DNA of 58,257 bases from Muribaculaceae bacterium (lineage in GTDB: Bacteria; Bacteroidota; Bacteroidia; Bacteroidales; Muribaculaceae): the NCBI GenBank assembly GCA_029057985.1, contig JAIDYR010000101.1, positions 1-58,257 on the forward strand, written 5' to 3'. The position numbers and the translations under genes are program-made. Below the pieces are notes generated by a model that saw nothing but the letters and a program-made list of their open reading frames with translations, was not told the DNA's origin and searched no databases. Positions 25,234 to 34,566 of the stretch are shown here, piece after piece. The stretch's first letter is position 1, and every line of letters starts with the position of its first letter.

Positions 25234-27792
25234 ATGAAACTTTTCTTTAGAAATATCTTTGCGCTTCTCGCCGTCACAGCGTCAATGCTGACCTCATGCG
25301 GTGATGATGTGGCCCTGAGAACCGGCGAAGAGTCTGCCGGCTCCGGAATCATTGTCTATCTTCCGGAAATGCCGGAAGGGGCTACGCCGGCATCCGGTAC
25401 ACGCTCGGAGGGTCAGCTCGCCGGATTTACCCGTTCGGAAGCGACTGTAGGCAAGTGCAGACTCTTTATATATAATGTAGACGCTACGGGTAAAGTCGGA
25501 GAAAATCCTATTACAGGCTATACACTCAAACAAAATAATAATCCTATTCAGAATATCCCCGGCTACGGAGCATATCAACTCGAGGATTTGCCGACTGGCG
25601 AATATAAAATTTATGTCACCGCGAATGTCGATTTACCCTCAAATACGCAATATTCCCAACTAATTAATTCGGATCAAAAATTCGGACTCCTTACTGATGC
25701 TTCTCTGGCAGGAGGACTCCCCATGTCATGTCGGCATGAGGATCTGGAAGTCGACGGAAAGAGAATCAATAATGAGAGTATCAGGATTCAACCGGGTGTC
25801 GGGAACATGACTATCAAGGCAAATCTGCAATATGCCGTATCCAAAATCAGAATCACGGTTATCAACGATCTTGCACCCAAAAGCGGAGTAACCAAAGTCA
25901 ATGTCAAAAATCATCTCAAGTCTTCAACTGTTTTCTCCGGATTGCGCGACAGCAATGCTGAAAGGGGAGAATTGGCCGGTCAGAACGAGGTTTATGATGT
26001 GACAGGCTGGGGTAAATACTATAACCTTGTCAATGTTGCCGATAATGGAATTGCAAAGACAAATGTCGATAATATCGGCAATCCTATCTCATTCTCGGCA
26101 GGGACTCCTTATACATATCAGACAGTATTTTATGTCCCTGAACGTCTTTTCCAGACTAAGGCAGATTGCACGGCGGCATCCATAACAATAGGGGATATCA
26201 CCCATACCCAACCTCTTGGTCATGATGACAACGACGGGAAAGGTTTTGCTTTAAAGCGTTCACATTTCTACGATTATGTCGGCACTCCCGACGGAAAATT
26301 CTTCCTGCAGGTCCAGAACTGGGACATTGAAACCATGGCAGGAGCTCTCAACGGGACCTACTGGCTTAAAGTAGATCAGACCAATCTTACCGTAAAAGCG
26401 GGAGAACCTACAGAACTCAAATTCTCTACAAATGCACTTTCCGTGACCCCCGGATGTGTAGGAAATATCTATACATTTGATAAGATTGATGGTGGAGTGG
26501 CTATCAGTCTGAATAAAGATATTGATCGCGATGCATTTAATGCCATTTATTCCTCCGACGACTGGAAGTATATCACTCTTACAGCCGGCACTATAGTAAA
26601 GAAGATAGAGATAAATAACATTGAATTCAATGAATATATAAAAGATGACACAATGGTCACCATTGATGTCAGTGAAAGAAAGACTTCAGGAGAATACAAC
26701 AGTTCCATTCCGGTGGAACTCCAGACCAACCTTAAATACGTCACTTTTGAAAAGATTGATTGGCCTGCTGCAGCGGGCGAAGGCTCTCCGGCATCTCTCA
26801 TTCTTCAGGATAAAAATGGAAATGCAATAACGACTAATTCAAAAATTTCTGTTCCCGCGAGCGGCAAGATAGAATTCCGGGTTGCTTATAATGGTCTTAA
26901 CAGTAATCGAAAGTTATGGCAGGAAGATCATAATATGAGCGTTTTAATCAAGGGAGTTGACGCTTCAGGCAATCCGATTGTTGCTAATGGTAATAATGTG
27001 CAATGCAATGTCGGAATTTATGTCCGCACCTCATATGATGTCTATAGAATTCATTTGAAAGCACCGGCATGGAAACATCCTCATATCTACGTCTATCAGT
27101 GTCTTCAGCTGCCCGGCGAATTCGACGAATCAAGGAATGGAGCGAAGGCAAAGCAGACTGTCGGTTATAAAATATTTGCGAGTGCGTATGCCGCTATTGA
27201 ATATGACTTTACTGGAGCCGTGGCTTTTAAAGGATGGTTTGTAAATGCCAATAATAATCCCTATGCTGCCGGATTCCACTCCGACAACTTCTTCATGTTC
27301 AATAATCATTATAGCAATGCTTCCGACAACTGGAGTCCCGCACTACTTTATTTTGATGATAACAATAAGAATGGCACGGAGAATCTTGCTTTGAAAAACG
27401 GCCTGCATTACTATCGCATGGATTTTGCCAGCGCTCACCGTAAAAAACTCAAGGAGCAAAGCAGATGCTCCGCATGTACTGCAACTCCCATTCCAACTGC
27501 ATGGCCGGGCATTCATATGATTCCGGATCCTACGAAACCTGCCAATTCCGGATGGTGGTACTTTGAATTATCGGGTGTCGCAGATCCGGGTAAAGCTCTC
27601 ATCATGTTTACTGATTGCGATGCCAACAGCCATAACTGGACTGATCAGATCGAAAACAACAATCGCCGTTATCCAAAACAGGAGCAGCCCGGAGTAGCAT
27701 TATTCGACAATGCAAATAAAGAGGGATGGTTTGTATTCAGCGGAAATTCTGCTGCCTCCCATTCCTTCCTTTCTGAAGATCCCGGAAATTGA
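25234..27792 (+). CDS. Large fimbrial accessory lipoprotein with starch-binding-module-like C-terminus
   Basis: 852 aa. Lipobox LTSC, Cys22. Residues about 35-370 are a fimbrillin-like region ('CRLFIYNVDATG', 'LPTGEYKIYVTANVD', 'SKIRITVINDL', 'GFALKRSHFYDYVGT'). The middle is beta-rich. From about residue 600 there is a domain resembling CBM26-type starch-binding modules, with 'HPHIYVYQCLQLPG', a long insert, then 'AWPGIHMIPD', 'WWYFELSGV' and 'PGVALFDNANKEGWFVF'. A Cys pair 'CSAC' lies near 748. Likely a pilus tip component or adhesin; the carbohydrate ligand is inference. Confidence 0.72.
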   Translation: MKLFFRNIFALLAVTASMLTSCGDDVALRTGEESAGSGIIVYLPEMPEGATPASGTRSEGQLAGFTRSEATVGKCRLFIYNVDATGKVGENPITGYTLKQNNNPIQNIPGYGAYQLEDLPTGEYKIYVTANVDLPSNTQYSQLINSDQKFGLLTDASLAGGLPMSCRHEDLEVDGKRINNESIRIQPGVGNMTIKANLQYAVSKIRITVINDLAPKSGVTKVNVKNHLKSSTVFSGLRDSNAERGELAGQNEVYDVTGWGKYYNLVNVADNGIAKTNVDNIGNPISFSAGTPYTYQTVFYVPERLFQTKADCTAASITIGDITHTQPLGHDDNDGKGFALKRSHFYDYVGTPDGKFFLQVQNWDIETMAGALNGTYWLKVDQTNLTVKAGEPTELKFSTNALSVTPGCVGNIYTFDKIDGGVAISLNKDIDRDAFNAIYSSDDWKYITLTAGTIVKKIEINNIEFNEYIKDDTMVTIDVSERKTSGEYNSSIPVELQTNLKYVTFEKIDWPAAAGEGSPASLILQDKNGNAITTNSKISVPASGKIEFRVAYNGLNSNRKLWQEDHNMSVLIKGVDASGNPIVANGNNVQCNVGIYVRTSYDVYRIHLKAPAWKHPHIYVYQCLQLPGEFDESRNGAKAKQTVGYKIFASAYAAIEYDFTGAVAFKGWFVNANNNPYAAGFHSDNFFMFNNHYSNASDNWSPALLYFDDNNKNGTENLALKNGLHYYRMDFASAHRKKLKEQSRCSACTATPIPTAWPGIHMIPDPTKPANSGWWYFELSGVADPGKALIMFTDCDANSHNWTDQIENNNRRYPKQEQPGVALFDNANKEGWFVFSGNSAASHSFLSEDPGN

Positions 27793-27862
27793 TTCTTGCA
27801 ATTACGGTGAGTCGATTATAATTTCAAAGTATTGTTAATTTGACAACAACTTACAACTGACC

Positions 27863-30800
27863 ATGTTAAAGAAATTATTCATATACATGACGCTGCTTCT
27901 GACCTTATCCGCGTGTAGCGTCGATGACCTGGATGCTCCCTGCGGCCTGGATGCCGACGGAGTTCTCACTGTCGATCTGGCAGTGCCGGAAATGGAAACG
28001 GTAGTGACGCGTGCTGATGAATTCAAGGTATCAGACATCACGATGTTAGTCCTATGCAATTCAGAGGTAAAAGAAGCTGCGGATATCATGAAATTCTCTC
28101 TTTCCGATCCGGAACTTAATGCAACAAAACCGGGAGAACTATATCAGATAAAGTGTACGCTATCACCTAAGCAGAGAAAGTATAGCAATCTTAAATTCAT
28201 ATTCATTGCCAATCTGCCTTCTTCGGTCAATACTGCAAATTTTATCGGGAAGACCGAAACGCAGCTCAAATCATCTGTCAAGACTTCCAATTATGTCAAC
28301 GGCAGCAATTGCCTGACTATGGCCGGCAGTTTAAATCTTTCGCAGCTTCGTCAGGATTCCAAAGTGAATCTTGCAAGAAATATTGCCAAGGTCACTGTGA
28401 CCAATGGCTCTAAAGATGCGCAAGGGAATTGGACTCCCGGATCGATAACGTATCCATTTGAAGTCTATGGGGCGTCCCGCTCATCCTCTGTCATTTCAGG
28501 CACTATGAGCAGTAGCACTGAATACATAGATAATCCGGTAGCTGTCAGCTCAGTCCCATTCTCCGGCAAATCGGAAGTATATGTCCATCGCACGAGCAAT
28601 CCCGGACGAAAAATTGCGACGCGTCCGTTTATGATTGTAAAAGCGCCCTATAACGGTAAAGATTACTTCTATCGTCTTGAATTTGAAAATTATGATGAAA
28701 AGACCAAGAACTTCACAATTCTTGATATTCTCTCGAATCATCATTATCAGGTGATTATAGAAGATGTGCTCGGGCGAGGAGATGAGAAGCCTGAGGATGC
28801 AATGAATAACCCGACATCTTTATTGAAGGCTATTATTTATGATTATTGTCCGGAATCATTCAATATGATAACGGATGGAACGCGGGAATTGGGAGTCAGC
28901 GCGGAACTTGTGCATAATGGTAATCCTACTACTTCCGCTAATCCCGAATATCTTTATGTCAAGATATATTCTGAAGACGGGAAGGAACTCGAGAATCCGT
29001 CAATAAAAGTATCATCCGATTGTTCCTGGCTCTCAATCGGTGTTCCCGTACTCTACAACGGAGCCAACGGGACTGCGATTCCGGGAGTCACAGGCGACTA
29101 TAAAGGTAAGGTATATCGCATTCCGGTGCAGTTCCTGAAGACACTTGATCCCGGAGAAATGAATGGCAAGATCAGGGTAACCTGGCTTGGCCTTCAACGC
29201 GAAGTCCCTGTAAAATGGACCCGTGCATTTGATGCTACGGAATTATGTACTGTCCAGTTGACGATTAAGGATAACAACGGAACAACGAAATACACTTCCG
29301 GTTATTCAAAAGGCAACGATTATTGGACCTTTATCAAAAATACGGTTAAGGGTCTGACTCCCGAACAAAACAATGGTAAGATAAGAAACGAAGGCCTTCA
29401 TTTCCCCGTAAACTATGGCGGACAAAGCGCCCGCTGGCAATACGTCTACAAAGTCAAATTCAATAATCTCAATGATGGCAACAATTTTGACTGGGAAGTT
29501 TCGACTGAAGGTATAAAGGGAATTACCATTTCTCCGGCGAAGTCAGGTAAGAATGTGAGCGGTCCGGTGGAGATTACCATCACTCAGGACGGGACAGTTG
29601 CCAACTGGGACTATGAGGTTGGCAAACTTTTATTCAAGATATCAAAACCGAATGCCAATAATTACACGACATTTGACATTGACCTTTACCATACGGGATT
29701 CTTTGATAATCCGAGGGCATTCCGCAATGAGAATCGCAGGGTTGACATATCGGAGCCTAATCAATATTATTATTATGAGGTAATCGAAGGACCGGCAGGA
29801 GCATACTATTGGCTTGATCGTAACTTAGGCGCGACAAGCGCTGAATACTATATCGAAGCTGACGGAGGAATGTCATATTTCGGTAACAGCGAGGCTCGCG
29901 GCGGATATTATAGGGCTGCGAAATATGTAAATGGTGGCGATCCGGAGATGTATTCTGATCTTTGTCCTCCGGGATTCGAGATCCCTCGCACTGAAGTTTG
30001 GAATACTCTGCGCAACAATTCAAAGTTCCTTACATCAAAGAGCGGCACATATTACCTGACTCAGTTTACGAATAATAAGGGGCAGACAGTATATTTCCCT
30101 CGGTCGATGTATTATAACTCTTCAAATTCAAAGATCGGCGAATCGCGCGCGGGATATTATTGGACGCAGACAGCGGCCAACGGATTGGAAAAAGACCAGA
30201 TCGGCAACTGGTTGAGATATATAAAATTTTCCGGTTCGATCGCTTCATACGATAATGCGGAAGTACAAGGCAGATACAGCAGCAACGGATGGGCAATGTC
30301 TGTCAGATGCGTTAATAAGACTGTATCCGCTACCAAGACATGGCGCACTCATTTTAATGTATCCGGCGCTACTCACGTATTCCTTTATTCCGAGACAAAA
30401 TCGACCGACAGTAATGGCAATCCTGTTACGATACGCAACGGAGTGACCAATTGGCCAGGTACTTCAATAGGTAACTACAGTACGATGGGAAATGCGGCCG
30501 GAACGGCAAGCGGCACTCAGTTGTTTAATTTCGTATATGAATCTCCCAATACCAATCCTACAGAGTTTTATGTCATCTTCACTTTCAGGGATATCAATGG
30601 CATATGGCACACAATGTCGAAAGGCGATAATGGAGCTACGCTCTATTCTACCAATCGTAAAATGAGCGATCTGAAAGGATGGAAAGTAATAGGGGATACC
30701 TGGAATGGAAAGACAACTGCGCTCGGAGGAACATGGATTTGTAACTTCACCGGTTCAACTGCAACGGTCACCTATGGAGATCCTACTTACACTCCCCCGG

Positions 30801-31075
30801 TAGTAGATCCTTTACCGGAGAATCTGACTGTCTATTACACGAATCCAAGTAATTGGACGACCGTATACGTCTATGCGTGGAATTCAGATAGTGATAAAAA
30901 TGCTGCTTGGCCCGGAGTCAAGATGACCAAGTCAGGCAACCAATGGGTAGGCACTATCAATAAAAAATATAAGAATGTAATATTTAACAATGGTAGTGGA
31001 GGTAGTGGAAATCAGACCCCCGACCTCAAAGTAGAACAGGAAAATAACCACGTATATACCAGCGGATCTAAATAA
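27863..31075 (+). CDS. Fimbrial tip adhesin-like lipoprotein: DUF4906-like, FISUMP-like and starch-binding-like domains
   Basis: 1070 aa. Lipobox LSAC, Cys18, then 'VVTRADEF' with a processing-type Arg. N-terminal ~320 residues are fimbrillin/DUF4906-like ('SDITMLVLCNS', 'LKFIFIANLP'). Residues about 640-820 resemble the FISUMP/C-type-lectin-like fold: 'YYWLDRNLGATS', 'CPPGFEIPRTEVW', and the closing 'SNGWAMSVRCV'. Two starch-binding-module-like units follow: 'THVFLYSETKS...NWPGTSIG' (about 830-960) and 'TVYVYAWNSDSDKNAAWPG' to 'NVIFNNGSGGSGNQTPDL' (about 985-1070), the latter a clear CBM26-like pattern. Last gene of the fimbrial operon and the best tip-adhesin candidate. Confidence 0.75.
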   Translation: MLKKLFIYMTLLLTLSACSVDDLDAPCGLDADGVLTVDLAVPEMETVVTRADEFKVSDITMLVLCNSEVKEAADIMKFSLSDPELNATKPGELYQIKCTLSPKQRKYSNLKFIFIANLPSSVNTANFIGKTETQLKSSVKTSNYVNGSNCLTMAGSLNLSQLRQDSKVNLARNIAKVTVTNGSKDAQGNWTPGSITYPFEVYGASRSSSVISGTMSSSTEYIDNPVAVSSVPFSGKSEVYVHRTSNPGRKIATRPFMIVKAPYNGKDYFYRLEFENYDEKTKNFTILDILSNHHYQVIIEDVLGRGDEKPEDAMNNPTSLLKAIIYDYCPESFNMITDGTRELGVSAELVHNGNPTTSANPEYLYVKIYSEDGKELENPSIKVSSDCSWLSIGVPVLYNGANGTAIPGVTGDYKGKVYRIPVQFLKTLDPGEMNGKIRVTWLGLQREVPVKWTRAFDATELCTVQLTIKDNNGTTKYTSGYSKGNDYWTFIKNTVKGLTPEQNNGKIRNEGLHFPVNYGGQSARWQYVYKVKFNNLNDGNNFDWEVSTEGIKGITISPAKSGKNVSGPVEITITQDGTVANWDYEVGKLLFKISKPNANNYTTFDIDLYHTGFFDNPRAFRNENRRVDISEPNQYYYYEVIEGPAGAYYWLDRNLGATSAEYYIEADGGMSYFGNSEARGGYYRAAKYVNGGDPEMYSDLCPPGFEIPRTEVWNTLRNNSKFLTSKSGTYYLTQFTNNKGQTVYFPRSMYYNSSNSKIGESRAGYYWTQTAANGLEKDQIGNWLRYIKFSGSIASYDNAEVQGRYSSNGWAMSVRCVNKTVSATKTWRTHFNVSGATHVFLYSETKSTDSNGNPVTIRNGVTNWPGTSIGNYSTMGNAAGTASGTQLFNFVYESPNTNPTEFYVIFTFRDINGIWHTMSKGDNGATLYSTNRKMSDLKGWKVIGDTWNGKTTALGGTWICNFTGSTATVTYGDPTYTPPVVDPLPENLTVYYTNPSNWTTVYVYAWNSDSDKNAAWPGVKMTKSGNQWVGTINKKYKNVIFNNGSGGSGNQTPDLKVEQENNHVYTSGSK

Positions 31076-31091
31076 ATACCGACTGCTGATG

Positions 31092-31128
31092 AAAAATCCG
31101 GAATCCTAAAAAAAGATTTCGGATTTTT
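31092..31128 (+). terminator. Terminator of the fimbrial operon
   Basis: AAAAATCCG (31092-31100) pairs with CGGATTTTT (31120-31128), with an inner GAATC/GATTT extension, 17 nt after the last fimbrial stop. The stem itself ends in a T-run. Confidence 0.75.
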
Positions 31129-31230
31129 CATTTGTCATCACAGATATCTACCGGAAGCAATACTTCATCACCTCAATTTATTTAGACCAGGACTCAAAGA
31201 TAGAAAAATATGAAAAAAGTTTTAATAAAA

Positions 31231-31262
31231 TTTGGATCGTGTTAAATTTTTTTCTATCTTTG
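31231..31262 (+). promoter_or_regulatory. Promoter of the pyrimidine operon
   Basis: TTTG (31231-31234), 20 nt, TATCTTTG (31255-31262). Transcription would start near 31269 and give a leader of about 208 nt to pyrC, with a hairpin TCGCA/TGCGA at 31283-31300 near its 5' end. Confidence 0.7.
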
Positions 31263-31337
31263 TATTCGAAAGGCAGGGGATGTCGCATTGATCATTGCGA
31301 GAAGCGGCAGAATGGGAATATAATCAACCATCAAAGG

Positions 31338-31403
31338 ATGATTTGGATATTAACGATGACAGTAGTCTCAAATCAATATAGACTCGCTAACATTACGTCA
31401 TGA
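31338..31403 (+). CDS. Putative pyr leader peptide
   Basis: 21 codons, ATG at 31338 preceded by AAAGG, stop TGA at 31401-31403. Peptide begins MIWILTMTVVSN. A weak hairpin AGTCT (31364-31368) with AGACT (31380-31384) lies inside it and could pause RNA polymerase. The stop lies 12 nt before the first base of the terminator stem at 31416, close enough for a terminating ribosome to block the hairpin. The layout is like the coupled attenuators of enterobacterial pyrBI and pyrE. No protein homology is expected for such peptides. Confidence 0.5.
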   Translation: MIWILTMTVVSNQYRLANITS

Positions 31404-31415
31404 AGATTTTAATCG

Positions 31416-31454
31416 AGAGGCAACTTCCCGAGAGGGGAAGCGGCCTCTTTTTTT
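31416..31454 (+). terminator. Intrinsic terminator in the pyr leader (candidate attenuator)
   Basis: Outer stem AGAGGC (31416-31421) with GCCTCT (31443-31448), inner stem CTTCCC (31424-31429) with GGGAAG (31435-31440), loop GAGAG, then seven Ts (31448-31454). It lies after the promoter and 22 bp before the pyrC start, so it cannot serve the fimbrial operon, which already has its own terminator. Confidence 0.75.
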
Positions 31455-31476
31455 ATCTGTAAAAACTGACTTGAAA

Positions 31477-32754
31477 ATGGCAACACTGATAAAAGGCGCA
31501 GAAATATATGGTAGGGAGGGACGACTCCTCAAATCCGATCTGCTGACAGACGCAGGGCGGGTAGTGAAAATCGCTAAAGAGATTCCCCTCTCAGAAGCCG
31601 GAGACGGGGTTGATGTTATCAATGCTCAAGGGTTGACTGTCCTGCCGGGATTGGTAGATCTGCATGTTCATTTCCGCGAACCGGGTTTCGAATATAAAGA
31701 GACGATAAAGGGAGGGGCCGAAGCCGCCAAAGCCGGAGGTTTCACAATAGTCTGCACTATGCCCAATCTGAATCCTGCTCCGGATTCCATGGAGAATCTG
31801 CAATGCCAACTTGATGCCATAAACAATCAGGATGACGTGACTATTCTGCCTTATGCGACTATCACCCGTAATAGAATAGGCGAAGATACTCTTGCGGATT
31901 ATAATACTCTGCAGGATTATGTTGCCGGCTACAGCGACGACGGCTCCGGAGTTCAGTCGGCAGATGTCATGCGGGCTGCCATGAAGCGAATTGCAGAGAC
32001 AGGAAAGATTCTTGCTGCCCATTGTGAAGTCAACGAACTCCTCCGAGGAGGCTACATCCATGACGGGGATTATGCCAGATTCAATAATCACCGCGGGATA
32101 TGCTCAGAAAGCGAATGGAAAGAGATCGAGCGCGACATAAATTTGGCGGAAGAGACCGGGGTTCGCCTTCATATATGCCATATATCGACAGCTGAGGGAG
32201 TAGAACTCGTGCGCCAGGCCAAACGCAGAGGTGTAGCGGTGACATGCGAGACCGCGCCCCATTATCTATGGTTTACTGATGCGAATCTGGAGAATAACGG
32301 GAAATGGAAGATGAATCCGCCGCTGCGCAGTGATTACGACCGTCGCGAACTTCTCAAAGGAGTTAAAGATGGCACTATTGATGCGATCGCAACGGATCAT
32401 GCTCCCCATGCCGATTCCGAAAAGACCAAAGATCTCGAGCATAGCGCGATGGGAGTTGTTGGGCTTGAATGTGCATTCCCGGCTACTTATACCAGACTTG
32501 TCGCGGAGGGACGTACGGATCTGAAGCGAGTGGTCGAACTGATGTCACTCACTCCCCGAAAGATACTGGGCCTTCCCGGCTTTGAATCGGGAGGCATTGA
32601 AGAGGGGGATCCGGCTATGCTGACAATAGTAGATCTCAATGAAAAGAGAGTTGTAGATCCCTCGACGTTCAAGGGGAAAGGTCGCGTGACTCCTTTTGAA
32701 GGGATGGAACTGCGGGGCTGGCCTGTCGGAGTAGTCAATGAATTAAACAGATAA
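31477..32754 (+). CDS. pyrC: Dihydroorotase
   Basis: 425 aa from the ATG at 31477; an in-frame TTG at 31471 is possible but less likely. Cyclises carbamoyl-aspartate to dihydroorotate. Class I amidohydrolase features: metal ligands in 'GLVDLHVHFREPG' near residue 63, 'HCEVNELL', 'HICHISTAEG', and the catalytic 'ATDHAPH' near 305. The length fits the 420-430 aa bacterial class I form rather than the 345-aa enterobacterial one. First gene of the pyr operon, downstream of a leader terminator. Confidence 0.92.
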   Translation: MATLIKGAEIYGREGRLLKSDLLTDAGRVVKIAKEIPLSEAGDGVDVINAQGLTVLPGLVDLHVHFREPGFEYKETIKGGAEAAKAGGFTIVCTMPNLNPAPDSMENLQCQLDAINNQDDVTILPYATITRNRIGEDTLADYNTLQDYVAGYSDDGSGVQSADVMRAAMKRIAETGKILAAHCEVNELLRGGYIHDGDYARFNNHRGICSESEWKEIERDINLAEETGVRLHICHISTAEGVELVRQAKRRGVAVTCETAPHYLWFTDANLENNGKWKMNPPLRSDYDRRELLKGVKDGTIDAIATDHAPHADSEKTKDLEHSAMGVVGLECAFPATYTRLVAEGRTDLKRVVELMSLTPRKILGLPGFESGGIEEGDPAMLTIVDLNEKRVVDPSTFKGKGRVTPFEGMELRGWPVGVVNELNR

Positions 32755-32765
32755 TAGATCAGTTG

Positions 32766-33527
32766 ATGTCGCAATTAGAATATATATTTACGATTGAGCG
32801 CAATGAAGTCTTGAACTATAAGACTCGTCTGATGACTCTTCTTGCGCCTGCCGATGCTCCGGCCGATCTTATTCAGAAGACCGGTCAATTTGTCAATCTT
32901 GAGGTTGAGGGCCATTTCCTGCGTCGTCCGATTTCGGTCTGCGACTGGGAACCGGGACGCCTGACCCTTCTATATGACGTTGTCGGAGACGGAACCGCAA
33001 TCATGAGCGAGTGGAAGCCCGGAAAGAAAGTAAATGTGCTTGCTCCGTTAGGTAATGGCTTTAATCTTGAGCGCTCGGGTCAGCGTCCGCTGTTAATAGG
33101 AGGCGGAATAGGAATTGCGCCACTATATTGGCTTGCCAAGGAATTAGTGAAGCAGGGGAAGGAGCCCGTCGTTGTACTCGGATTCAACAGCAAGGAGGAA
33201 CTCAGCTGGGAGGATGAATTCCGGAATGTGACTCCGGAGGTCTATGTTGCCACTGCCGCCGGCGACTACGGAGTGAAGGGATTTGTCACGGATGTTGAGG
33301 CTGTCAGGAACGCTCATGAACATTCATATTATTACGCATGTGGCCCGATGCCAATGCTTAAAGCCTTAGGACAGACAATAGATATACCCGGAGAACTTAG
33401 TCTTGATGAGCGCATGGCCTGCGGATTCGGAGTCTGCATGTGTTGCAGCCTGCGCACCAAAGACGGAGCAAAGCGAATATGCAAGGATGGCCCGATTTTC
33501 ACTACTGAGGAACTCATCTGGAAATAA
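32766..33527 (+). CDS. pyrK: Dihydroorotate dehydrogenase electron-transfer subunit
   Basis: 253 aa from the ATG at 32766 (a TTG directly before it is in frame). FAD-binding 'FLRRPISVCDWE', NAD-binding 'LLIGGGIGIAPLYWLAKEL', 'YACGPMPML', and a C-terminal [2Fe-2S] cluster region 'CGFGVCMCCSLRTKDGAKRIC'. It passes electrons from PyrD to NAD, making this a class 1B dehydrogenase. It begins 11 bp after the pyrC stop. Confidence 0.92.
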   Translation: MSQLEYIFTIERNEVLNYKTRLMTLLAPADAPADLIQKTGQFVNLEVEGHFLRRPISVCDWEPGRLTLLYDVVGDGTAIMSEWKPGKKVNVLAPLGNGFNLERSGQRPLLIGGGIGIAPLYWLAKELVKQGKEPVVVLGFNSKEELSWEDEFRNVTPEVYVATAAGDYGVKGFVTDVEAVRNAHEHSYYYACGPMPMLKALGQTIDIPGELSLDERMACGFGVCMCCSLRTKDGAKRICKDGPIFTTEELIWK

Positions 33528-33565
33528 GGACACTATTACCTCAAACCTCATATTTTGAGCTAACA

Positions 33566-34486
33566 ATGAAAGAAAAAGATTTGACAGTCAATCTGAGTGG
33601 CGTAAGGCTGCAAAATCCTGTTATTCCTGCAAGCGGATGTTTCGGCTATGGCTACGGGATGGCTGAATATTATGATATAGATTGCCTGGGTTCGATCAGC
33701 TTCAAGGGCACGACCCGAGCTCCACGCTTTGGCAATGAATTGCCGCGGGTAGCAGAGTGTCCGGCCGGTATGATCAATAGTGTGGGACTTCAGAATCCCG
33801 GTATCGACAAGGTGATATCTGAAGAATTGCCGAAGATGCGTGAGAAGTTTCATCAACCCATTATCGCCAACATATCCGGCTTTTCAATTGATGAATATAT
33901 GGAATGTTGCGAAAAGATAGATCGGGAGGAGCAGGTTGAGATCATAGAACTTAACGTCAGCTGTCCGAATGTGCATGGAGGCGGGATGAGTTTCGGCACT
34001 CAATGTGAAAGCGTGGCGGAGGTGACAAAAGCTGTCAAGAGCGTGACTACAAAACCCCTCTACGTAAAACTCTCTCCCAACGTGACTGATATCGCGTCTA
34101 TCGCCCTGTCGGCAGAAGAAGCCGGAGCTGACGGGATATGTCTGATCAATACGATGCTTGGCATGCGGATTGATCCGCGCACACGCCGTCCTGTCATTGC
34201 GAATGTGATGGGAGGGTTCTCCGGTCCGGCAATTTTCCCGATAGCAGTGAGAATGGTCTATCAGGTAGCGAAGGCGTGCAGTGTCCCGGTAATGGGTTGC
34301 GGAGGTGTCTCCTCTGCCCGCGACGTGATCGAGATGATGTTGGCCGGAGCCTCAGCCGTGCAGGTTGGAGCTGCCAATCTTCGTGATCCCTTCGTCTGCC
34401 CTAAAATAATCGCGGATCTTCCGATAGAGATGGAGAAGTATAATATAGATTCCCTCTCTGATATAATCGGAGGCGTTCGATTATGA
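33566..34486 (+). CDS. pyrD: Dihydroorotate dehydrogenase, catalytic subunit (class 1B)
   Basis: 306 aa, FMN TIM barrel oxidising dihydroorotate to orotate. 'NPVIPASGCFGYG', 'ELNVSCPNVHGGG' with the class 1 catalytic cysteine, 'VKLSPNVTDI' and 'CGGVSSARDVIEM' are all present. The preceding pyrK gene confirms the NAD-linked heterotetrameric type. Confidence 0.93.
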   Translation: MKEKDLTVNLSGVRLQNPVIPASGCFGYGYGMAEYYDIDCLGSISFKGTTRAPRFGNELPRVAECPAGMINSVGLQNPGIDKVISEELPKMREKFHQPIIANISGFSIDEYMECCEKIDREEQVEIIELNVSCPNVHGGGMSFGTQCESVAEVTKAVKSVTTKPLYVKLSPNVTDIASIALSAEEAGADGICLINTMLGMRIDPRTRRPVIANVMGGFSGPAIFPIAVRMVYQVAKACSVPVMGCGGVSSARDVIEMMLAGASAVQVGAANLRDPFVCPKIIADLPIEMEKYNIDSLSDIIGGVRL

Positions 34487-34566
34487 ATCTTTATGAATCA
34501 TAATTTATGGCATAGAGCTTATAAATTGATCAATTATAATAGAAAATAAAAAATATATATACATAC

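Noticed and set aside
34487-34566. Internal promoter before pyrF
   Set aside because: The 80-bp spacer is AT-rich, but no TTTG-N19/20-TAnnTTTG pair is present.
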